Assembly (NCBI GenBank): GCA_036365455.1
Contig: JAWQUS010000008.1
Span: 21,063,501 to 21,127,500, forward strand
Source of the DNA: Macrosoma leucophasiata
Taxonomy: Eukaryota > Arthropoda > Insecta > Lepidoptera > Hedylidae
Length of the DNA: 64,000 nt
Reading direction: 5' to 3'
The position numbers and the translations under genes are program-made. The notes beneath the pieces are model-generated. The model ran no database searches. It had not been told where the DNA came from and saw nothing but the letters and a program-made list of their open reading frames with translations. Shown here in pieces: positions 49,701-61,700 of the stretch. How positions within the stretch are numbered: position 1 is the stretch's first letter; each line of letters opens with the position of its first letter.

Positions 49701-52700
49701 GCATTGTATATCTGTTTAGTCATTCGCTCATTCGACATTCTTTCTATATGCCCGAACCATCGGAGCATGCCTTTTTTCATTTTTACACCGATACTATCAT
49801 TCACACAAAGTCTCTTTCTTACATCTTCATTGCGATCGGTGAGTGATACACCGCAGATCTTGCGCAAAGATCTCATCTCGACCGTGTTCAACTTACTTTC
49901 ATGCTCTTTCCTGCATACCCAGCTCTCGCTTCCATATAAAAGCGTTGGAGTAAGTACAGCATTATGTACGGCTAGTCGAGCCCGCTGGCTGAGATGTTTA
50001 GATTCTAGTAGCTTACCCAACGCTCCATTCACGCGATTCCCAGCAAGCACTCTTCTTTGTATGTCAGTGGTGTACCTACCATCCTTGCTAAAAGCACATC
50101 CAAGATATACAATTTCATCAACCTGTTCTAACACTGCATCATCTACTACTACCCTTGCATTTGTTCTCTGTTCATCTCTTTCAAATACTAATACTTTAGT
50201 TTTATCCACATTCAATTGAAAGCCTTTCTCCATACAATCCTCTTTCATGACTGTGACTAGTGCTTGTAGCCCAGATGGTGTAGAGCTAACAATTACCGCA
50301 TCATCTGCGTAAAGCAGACAGTTCACCACTAAGTCACCCATACGCACTCCCACATCCATCAACTTCACCCTCTGGAGGCATTTGTCCAGATATATAATAA
50401 ACAGCCTAGACGAAAGCACGCAACCCTGTTTGACACCGATGTTAACATCAAACCAGGGTGACATGTTACCATCTACCCGCACACATGCTTGACAGCCCAC
50501 ATACGTAGACTGTATTGCACGGAGCAGACTGCCATCAATACCATACTCTGGCAAAATGTCCCACAGCTCCTTTCGTAATACCCTATCAAACGCCTTCTCC
50601 AAATCCACAAAACTGCAGAAAACCTTCTAGCTCACAGCCAGATGCTTCTCTACGATGTTGCGGAGGAAGAAAACTTGATCCATACATCCTCTTCCAGTTC
50701 TGAAACCACCCTGTGCATCCCACAACAACCCGTCGGACTTCTCTTTCATTCTTCTTTCTAAGACTTTCCCATACACTTTAGCTGCCAAACTGATCAAACT
50801 GATCGCTCGATAGCTGGTGCAGTCCATACGTGAACCCTTGCCTTTATACAAAGGCACGATGACCGCACACCGCCAATCCTTTGGGATTCTTCCGGACCTC
50901 CAGCAAAGGTTGCACACATTTATATTGTATACATTTAAAATAAATAGGAAAATTCACAATTTTTTCAAACCTTATGCCTACAAAACGTCGATTTTATTAA
51001 TAGTTCTAAGATATCATTACAGTTATAAATGCCTAATATTGTGACATACTTCTCTGTTTTATCAGATCATCGCGTCTGTGAGCCTAACGAGTTCCAATGT
51101 GGCGACGGATCATGTGTGTTAAAGACTTGGGTCTGCGATTCTGAATCTGATTGTAAAGACGGTTCCGACGAGGAAAACTGCACGTCCGACCCCCAACAGC
51201 AATGTTTGATTACGGAGTTCGCTTGTAGAAACAAGCAATGCGTGAATAGGAGTTACCATTGCGATGACCTACCAGACTGTATAGATAAGTCTGATGAACT
51301 TGGATGCTGTAAGTTCTAAGAGGAGATATTTCAGATATGGTCACAGATTGTGTCTTTATACCCTAGGGTATATATATATATATTATACTTTCATAAGATA
51401 AATAATACAAAGTGGTAATTATTTTTTTATGTAAGGATGGTGGCAAACAATCCTGCAGCTCACATTGATGTTAAGTGTTGACTGCAGCCTATTGACATCT
51501 ACACAAAAACCAGAGGCCAAAATGCAGATGTGTTGCCACGCCTGAGACCAAAGTTTTCATGTCTTTCTGATAGTTATTACGGGGCCATACTACATACTTG
51601 CAACATTCAATTTTATTTCTTTGAATTATTGTGAACCGTTTTTCACACGAATGTATCACCCAAACAGCACCGATTTTCATCACTCGGCCACCTTCGCCGG
51701 CAAACGTGAGGCTTAATATCGGGGAAACGCTCACTTTGGTTTGCGAAGCTGTTGGTGTACCAGCGCCTTTGATATCGTGGCGACTTAACTGGGGACATGT
51801 GCCTGATAATTGTGTGGCCACCAACGCCAACAGCACAGTGGGCACGCTCATTTGTCGCAACATGCAGGTATGTTCATTTATTATGGAACAAGTTCAAGAA
51901 TGCCTATTCGCAATTTTTCTTGCATGAACCTTGTCTAAATGTATAGGTTTTTTTGTTATTTGAAAGATTCGATGTGTTATTTGTATAATAATAAGGAATT
52001 ACAAGTGCTTAGAGTTTCAAATTTTGCATACGAGTTTTTAGGACGTAGATGCTCACAGGACGAAATTTCGCGAAATCCGGGTGGGATTTTGCTCTAAGGA
52101 TGTGTTTTTGGGGTTGATAGGATGTATGTACCGTATAAGTAGTAGTAAGCAACGTGTGCTGACACGGACTGACAGCTGCCAGATCGGTATTCTTGAATTT
52201 GTTCCATAATATCTTTCTACACTAAAATTATAAGGAGGAAAGGTGTTTTCTTCGTTAGTATCGAATTGACTTCAAAAATACTGAACCCATCTTATCTTTC
52301 ACAAATAGGCTGCTACGTTATCACTGAGTAAAGTGAAAAGTCTGTTAGAGTAGGACGAGGATAATGTATGGTGGCATTATTTATCAAAAATAGATCCAAA
52401 AAAAGGCCGCGACAGTGTTATCTCTTTCTTTTATATAGGTATATCATTGATCTTAGGCAAAATATTGAACAATCAATTAAAGGAGATGTTGCAAAAATGT
52501 ATGGACCTCCGGCCATGTATTGTACACAATATCATTAACAGGCAAAATCAATATAAAAACTTTATTTACTGCATATATTCACTTATTTAGCTTTGTTTGC
52601 AGTTACAAAATATTATTTGCAGTTAGAATTGTCAAAACCAACATGGCGAATATGGCGGGCAATGTCATTTTGACAAATTCCACTAATAATCATAATGAAA

Positions 52701-55700
52701 ATGATAAAATCGTTTAAATTAAATGTGGTTGTAACTCTAAAATATATTCTTGAATAAATTAATTGTATTTTTTTCGGATTCTTCTTCAATTCACCCATTT
52801 TTTGAGGTAGTGTACAAACCAGAGCCGAGCTCGCAACATCTCCTTTGATACTGAATTTGCATCGCTTATTTTGCTTATAATGAATGAATTCCTACCGAAA
52901 TAATAACTTTAAAATGTAAACTGAAAATATTTATTATTCTTTACATTACGTAATTTTGACAAGTAGGTAATAATTACGACGATGATTAAAGTGTAGTCTG
53001 TAAAAAGCGCGTCATTTAAGCGTACCGTCCCGATTAAATACTAGGTATCGTACATTGGTAATTGTACCCGTGTGAATCCTGAGGTGGCGGCTTGTTTTAG
53101 GTCGTAGCGTGCAAAGCATAGTGTAGAAGTGGCATCACGGACTTTTCAATTCAGATTGACAGAGTGCGTCGAACTAAATACGACTTTATCACAATTTTGA
53201 TGTTTAATGATACCTAGGTAGCGTCATACGTCAAAGATTTAGAGACGTTTTATGAGAGAGATTACACTTCTTCTCAATTACTTAATTCAATTCGTACTGT
53301 GCAAGTCTTGACTCCCCAATTTTGATGATTGATTACACTTTTGAAATTAATTACATAATAATATATATTATTCGTTGGTGCGTATATAGGTTTACAGATA
53401 ATTAGTAAATCCTTTTTTGCAGCCTGAACATAGTGGTGCTTATTCCTGTGAAGCCATTAACAATAGAGGCACCATTTTCGCCACAAGAGACTCCATTGTA
53501 ACAGTGGACAGAGCGGGAAGCCCATGCCCTCCAGGATATTTCAATAGGTAATCATATATGAACTATTGCTAGCTCTGGTTCTAGGCTTTAGAAAAACATT
53601 CAATTTTTGTCGTGTTGGGAATATCTTTAACGGCATCACCGAAATTCAGAAAATGGTCTTGCTAATATTAATCGTCCTTCTTGTACCTTATATACTTACA
53701 TAATCTTAATATATATAAATCTCGTGTCACAATGTTTGTCCTCAATGGACTCCTAAACCACTTAACCGATTATAATAAAATTCGCACACCATGTGCAGTT
53801 CGATCCAACTTGAGAGATAGGATAGTTTAAATCTCAAATTGTAGTCGCAATTTTAATTTATTGCTAATTATTTGTCTGTTATTATTTGACAGTCACAATT
53901 ATCTGTTAACTCCAAATGATTCTAACAGATGTCGATACCTTTCGACTGGGTTGAGTAAGTAATCAATAGATGGCGCTGCTATGGTAAATCTACAAACATG
54001 TCATATAGGCTACATTTAAACAGCATAATTACCACGTGTTGTTGACGCTATAAATTTTTATTTTGTACCTATTGATTTCTGCTTAATATCAAGTGTAAGA
54101 ACATTTTAATTAATTGTGTTCAACGTACTTCCCCTTCAAATCTCAATCCAGTGAATTTGTATACCAACATCAACATTTTCGTCTTTGTTCGTAAATAATT
54201 TCATTGTACTAAAGGGTTATAGTAGTAGAAAGTCAAATAAGGAGATCACCAATTTTTTTTTCAAATACCATCTGTGTGAAAAAGCATAGTAGACTCCGTG
54301 ACTGATGTTCTCTTATTGTTCCTCTTAGATTGTTTACTATAATGTAATATAACAAAAACTTTAGCCACAGCAACGCGTGGCCGGGTCAGCTAGTTGTGTT
54401 ATAAAATATAAATAATACAGCTTCGGCAAATCGAACAAATTGCAGTCCTGGGGTCACATAGAAAATAAGATAAAGCTGGTATCCAACTTGCTTAGAGTAC
54501 TTAACAAACCGCAGCAGTATTTCACATCGGGGCAACTTGATTTGACGAACCAGTTGGACCAGCGTGTGACGTCCGTTTGAACCGAGGCTCAAGAGTTTAA
54601 TCCCCGTACTGGGACAAATATTTGTATGGCCATATTTGTTTCGGGTCATAAGTACACATACTGTTTTTATTTATTTACACACCAATGTATAGAACTTGCA
54701 ATGATTGTGTAATAAATAAAGGTAGGTAGGTATTCTGACTCGGCATATTTATTTCTCTATTTTCTATTGCATTGCTGCCGCGACGGTGTCGCGTTACTCG
54801 GAATATTATCTCATATAATCTCACAGATAATATATGGAGACCAGTAGTGCTGCGGCAGCACTGCTGCGTTGAATTAATTCAAATGATTATTATCATTTCA
54901 GTGAGGCCCGATCGGAGAGTGAATGTATACGTTGTTTCTGCTTCGGAGAGTCTACTCAGTGCAAGAGTGCTGATCTGTTCACGTTCAACATGCCCACCCT
55001 TCTCGGCGAAGGTGGCACCAGGCTTGTAGGCGTACGCCAGTCCTACAATGGTGACGTACAGATTGACAAGGAACAAATCACCAATCAATACTACTATTTG
55101 CCCCAAAGGAACGGCGCTACGGTAGCTAAATGTTTTATTTATATATTATTATATCGACATGACGACTTTATTTTAGGTGATACGCAACTTCGCGCCTGTA
55201 ATTCCCGAAGGGGTTGGCAGATCTGAATGCATTCAAGCATACATGCAAACACCCACGACTCACCGGTTCGGTTTTGGCCCATGTAACAGGTGGTGAGCCT
55301 GATGACATCACCGGGCACATTACCAAATTCGAGGTACTGGGAAATTCCGGAAAATGCAAGAATCCTAATAGAACCAGTGATTAAGGATTTTACATTCGGG
55401 AATCGAACCCAGGACTCCGGCGTCGTAGTAGTGTCTTCCTACCACTAGGCTAGTGAGGCCGTTTTGGAGGTGATAATATTGATTTATTAAAAATTGTGTC
55501 TGATTAGACTTCCTTAGTAGTTTAGGGATAGTAGGCCTTTACAGCTATATTCTAGGGTTCTGTGTTCGATCCCCGAGGTAAGGGCTATTATAAGTGATTT
55601 TTCTTATTACTAAAAGCTTCCTAGTGTCCCTTAGAGTTTGGTAATGTGCCTTGAGATGTCAATGAACTCTCAACATGGGACATAAACGTAACTGGCGAAT

Positions 55701-58700
55701 CGTCGATAAACGTATGCCACCTCTACTTACCCCTTCAAAGATTACAGGCGTGAGCTACGTAAACGTAGCTAAATTTATAAAAGGTTATGTCTGATCAATT
55801 TCATTAGTTTCCTTTGTGATATTAAACGCTAGTTTTTTCTCAGTGCTACTCCAATCACTATGTATGTTTAATAGCCTATAATGATTAGAATTTTTAGTCA
55901 TAAGTATAATATAAATAATTACGTATATGTATATTATATATATATAATGTATTACATATTTTTAAATTTTAGGTAACAAAAGTAGAGTACTACAGTCCAA
56001 CCGTCAGAGGTTCAAATGCATATCCTTATGTGACATTACCCGAGTCATACAACAAAAACCAGTTGACATCTTACGGTGGACACATTAAGTACACGCTCAC
56101 GCCGCATTCACCGATGTATGGGCTTAACGACAACGTTCCAGACATAATCATTGTGGTAAGTTTTTTACTCAAATTTCATATACTTGCACGGTGAAAGGGC
56201 AAACCTAGATTTTTAATTAATTAATTAAATATTTAAAGAACATATTTTCTAAGATAGTAATGTTTCTATTTTAAATAATCTTTTTTAAAAGAAAAATGAA
56301 TACGCATTGTCCTTGAAACATCTCGTCAATGTCTAATAGATTTTAAGATACAACGATTCAAGTCGTTGGGAGTTGTGAAATGATTCAAAACGGCCCATTA
56401 TAAGTTGTAGCACGTTATAACGTCAAAGTGTTGTAAAACAACGGTGAATTGTATGGTGAGACCAAAGTATCACAAAATATCTTCATCAATTGATTGTGTA
56501 ATTGATTTTGTATAAAGTATATATATTATATTAGTATAAAAGTTGTTGCCCATTGTACAATGGGCAACAAAATAGAAAAGTCAGTTTTGTTATAAAGTAA
56601 ACTTTTTCTGTAATTATTTTTGGTATGTATGTATGTACGAGTATGTATCTTCAAAAAAAAAGAAAAATCAAGAAAAGTATATATAACGAGGCACGAGAGG
56701 TTTGTCAGAACCGGGATATCTGGCGCTCTACACTCTCTGCCTACCCCGTTACGGACCTGGCGTCTTCACGCCAGGTATATATCATACATACATTATTTTT
56801 GGTCATGACAAATAATTACTAACCAGCTGATTTTTTTTCTGTTAGTTAGGTTTTTTATATACTTTAACAGTCACATTGTCCTACAATTTGCCCACGTGCC
56901 CCCCGTTGACCTACGGCGACCCGATTCGCAGCTTTGCCTGCACCCCCTGCCCCTGCCCGCTCACCAACTCGGGCAAATCCTACAATACGCCCAAAAGCTG
57001 TCAATAAAAATTGCCATCTTTCGATAAATATGTGATTTTTCTTATTGTTAGGGCTAATATAATTTTCCTTAACTCATAATATACTAAACCTTATTTGACG
57101 GTTAAATCCATTACAAATTTAACTAATCCTCATTCATCATTGATTAACAATCTAAACTGTTACAAAAATTTACTTTGTATTAGTTTTAATCCCTTATCAA
57201 AGTATTGGCGGGCGCTGCGCATTCACTGAGTGATTAACATGAAATTAAATACATACAATATGCGAACATCATAATAAATATATTTTATTTTTGTTAAAGG
57301 GTAAATATCGAAAATTAGTGTATTTCCATCGGGGTGAAAAATCAAGAAAAGTATATATAGAAGCACGTTTAACTCCGGGTAATTGGCAAAAGACAGAATC
57401 ATCGGGATTGAGTCCGGCTAGCCGAGAGGACATTATGATGGCGTAAGTGTTCAACGAAAGTAACGTCATTTCTAAGAAAATTGTAGGGAAATATGACTGG
57501 AGGATGAGAATCGTTGCACTGGTGGTAGAGCTCCAGTGACGGAGCTCGCAGGCGTAGACACCACCGCATTACCTAATATACTTGCCGTTAAATGGTAGTG
57601 TTCAGCACTATCGTGTTCCGGTCAGGTGGTTATGTACGGCCCTGTAATTTCCGGCACAGAGGCATGACACCTTAGGCCTCAGGAGTGGTAACGCATCTGC
57701 ATTTTGACCTTGGTCTTTGTGTGGGTGTCTATAGGCTGCAGTCATCATTTAACATCAATGTGAACTGCATGCTTGTTTGCCACTTCCATTACATAAAAAA
57801 AACACTCAATGCACCAAGCATTAGGAGGTAATTTAATAAAGGTGAGGGAAATTGACAAGAAATATTGATAGCAATAACAACGACGACAACAATTCAACAA
57901 TGATGTGAACGTCACTCAACTTGTTTTGTTTTAGTTTGGACGATATCCAGTCGATCTTGCTGCGAGCCGATGTGAATAATGCCGGCGTCAACATAACCGA
58001 CTTTACGATGGAGTCGGCGCACAACATCAACGTTGGTTTGGGCGTGGCCAGTCTTGTTGAAGAGTGCTCCTGTCCGCCAGGCTACGAAGGACTCTCATGT
58101 CAGGTAAACACATAGAACAATACGGGCCACCGGCCGCGGCGGACTGGAGGAGAGTAGCCATAACGTTTATTACCGATGCAAAACAGTCTGTCATTTTTTG
58201 CGGGGGGAAATGCGTGCGACACACACGCACACTACAAAAATCGTCTATTACTACGAAACTCACATCTTGATTTTAACAAAATACAGAAACAATTTCACGC
58301 ACACATTTAAACATCTAAGTGACAGGCATAGGCCCATTTGGGGTTGTATTTTGACAGAGGGGAAAGCCTGCATATGGCTACTCCCCTCCGGTGTTGCTCT
58401 ATGGGTAAAAACCGTTAATGCACCAAAACTGACCGAGCTTTTTTTGGGTTCTGTATCATAAAAGAAAAGTTGTTTGTCTGTATGCGTCCGTCACTAACTA
58501 ATAAGCTAATTTGCTTGGAAATAATTAAACTGATTTTCAAATGTGTAGTACATAGGTATTTATGATCGTTGATACAGACATATACGTGTAATATAATATG
58601 TAATTGTATTTTAAATATGAAACAACTTTCGGAATATATCGCTACACAGTATAAAATAAAGTCGCTTCTCGCTGTCTGTCCGATTATTTTGGAGCGAAAT

Positions 58701-61700
58701 TGTTTTAATATAGGTATTTTATCAATACTTCGAAAATTTTCTGTCAGTTTGATCCACCTTTCTATCGGTTATGATCACGAAGGACTGAAGACTCCGTACC
58801 GCGATAACTAGATCTTTTTAAGTCCTTTTCGGTTCTTAAACAATCCTAGTCAAATGTCATTGAACGGCCTTTTAAGATTGGTCGGCGTCAATAGCGTCCA
58901 GGTGCGCCATGACACACCCACACACAATAATGTGTACCGGGGGTAATAATTAATGCTAAGCTATAATTTTTTTTACGTATCCACTGCATTGAATTGATTA
59001 AATGCACACAAAAAGTTCACATGATAGACTTAATGCTACTACATTGCATTATCAACCAGCCAACCTTTGGGTTGTGTTGATAACGTAAGATAAGTGCTGA
59101 AATATAATAATACGAAACTACATTTGATAAATTTATATGTACAGCTGCTATAAATATAAGGATATAACAATCATACAAAACAAACAATAAAATAATTTAC
59201 ATACATATATGATGATAAATATATAAAATAAATATATAATATATTTAAATTTATATAGTATATAAATAAAATGTACAAGACTTATGAATGAAACGAGAAT
59301 AAACAATACATACGTAAATAATATGATTTTAAGAAAAACGCTGCGAAGCTTATTTTTCAATGATGATTTACTTGATAACTATCACATTGTTGTCATATTT
59401 GTTTGGTTTTAGAAATGTGCGGCGGGCTACGAGCGCCAGAGTTTCGGCGCCTGGTTGGGCAACTGCGTGCCCAAGCGGCCCACGTGCCCCCCGTTGACCT
59501 ACGGCGACCCGACTCGCGGCTTTGCCTGCACCCCCTGCCCCTGCCCGCTCACCAACTCGGGCAACCAGTTCGCCACCGGCTGCAGCGTCGGTCCCAGGGG
59601 TGACGTCATCTGCGATTGCCACGTCGGGTCAGTACCTCATACAGCAACGCGGGCCACTAGCCGCCGTGGTGGACCGGAGGGGAGTAGCCATAGCGTTAAT
59701 AATCGATGCAAAACAGTCTGTCATTTTTTGCGGGGGGAAATGCGTGTGACACACACTCATACTACAAAAATCGTCTATTACTACGAAACTCACACCTTGA
59801 CTTATATAAAATACAGTATCCAACAATAAATGAAACGGAACATTTATTACTTATAATGCAATAATTTTTCTTTTATTTTATTAACATAATTCGTATTGAT
59901 ATCGAGGTACAAAATTGCCGTGGTAGTTTGTTTATATTATTACGCAGGAAATAATTGCTTGTATTTTGTTAAAATGTTGCTAAAATCATTTTTTTTTTAA
60001 AAGATGTATTATTTTTTTTTAATTCTTATTTTAGTATTCATTTTTAAATTTGTTTTATAAGTTTTCTTATTGTTATGTTGTGCTAGTTTGTTAACATTAA
60101 GGGAAGGAACTATCATCTGAAGTAGCGTGAGCTGTATAGGGCAACAATGAATGTGATCTTTTTCTAGTACAATAAACATATTTATCATTTATCATCATCA
60201 TAAATATTGCACATCGACCTCAGGAAGGAGACTTCGGATCTGTAGAGCGTTAGCTTTTTCGCACCTTACCTACATGACGTTTTTCCACCATTTTTTTTGT
60301 TTTGACCAATACCGGACTATCAGTGTTTTCGAAGACAGTGTGCAGCAGAGATAACTCTCTACGAAGTCGAAACTAGCCAATTGTCACTTTCATAGGCTCG
60401 ATGTGCAATATTTCTTGATGAGCACTGTACATAAACAATTTCACGCACACATTTAAATATCTGGGGACAGGGATATGATTTTTTGGGAGCATTTTTTCTT
60501 GTACTTTGACAGAGGAGAAAGCCCGCATATGGCTACTCCTCTCCAGTCCCCCGCGGCCGGTGGCCCGTGTATGCTCCATGGTACCTCATCACTTCAGCCG
60601 AACGACGTCCACCGCTGGGTTTCCGATGCCGGATCAGTATCTATTTAGCATTAAACTAAGAAGTTTATTCTTTACAGTCATTATGTTATGCACAGTGCTC
60701 GTCAAATTGGTGTCGAACGATTTGATACGAAAAATAATAGCAGCTCAGGAAATATTATAAAGGATCTCAAGAAAGTACATCACAAAAGAAATAGTGTTTT
60801 TTAAAATTCCCCTTCAATTTCTTCATATTTTCTTACCTTTTAAACCTTGCCTGGAGTTCCAAAAATCATTCAAAACCAAAATTAGCCAAAGCGGTCGAGC
60901 CGTACTCGAGTTTTAGCGAGACGAACGAACAGCAATTGATTTTTATATATATAGATTAATATTTTGCTTGTTTACAGATACGAAGGCTCAGACTGCAGTG
61001 TATGCGCTTCAGGCTACGAAGGAAACCCGATGATACCTGGCGACAGTTGTAAAATAAAACCGACACATTACTGCAACCCTGAAGGCACTAACATAGTTCG
61101 TATGCCTGATGAATGCGAATGTAAAAAGAACGTGCAAGGACGCTATTGTGACCAGTGCATGGACGGCTCGTTTTATCTGTCAAGGGACTTCAGGTATTTG
61201 TTTGCCATTATTGAAAAGAAATGTGAAAAAAATCCCTTTACATTTATTGCTTCACTTTTTACCTTCCTTTGGCTCTATTTTGAGCTTTGAATAATCGTAT
61301 TAAATATAAAACTATTAGTGATGCTTAAGTCATTTTAATCCAGGTATTTGTATAAACTGCCATTGGGTGGGCTAGCAATGTAATGCACTATATATATATT
61401 TAATTTTTAATGTTGATTTACATACTTCAGATATGGCTGCGCTTTGTGCTTCTGCTCGGGAGTTTCACAACAGTGTATGAGTAGTAGTTTACGTCGCAAA
61501 ACGACCACAGTGCGGTTTAATATGCCACAAATCGCGGACCAAGTGAAAATATACGAGAGTGAACCAGTCAGCGCAGTCAGATTCAATGCGGCAGTTGAGG
61601 CAGACATACAACCAAAATTTGTGGGAGGAGAAATAGCTCTGAACGAGTTGGCATATCGTCCGTCCATCTATTATTGGAGCTTACCTGTCAGGTACTTTGT

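Noticed and set aside
49454..50219. Plus-strand ORFs of 130 and 171 codons
   Set aside because: Antisense shadows of the reverse transcriptase on the minus strand.
55399..55453. Possible tRNA gene (A and B box motifs)
   Set aside because: No cloverleaf or anticodon arm; the boxes are the head of a SINE.
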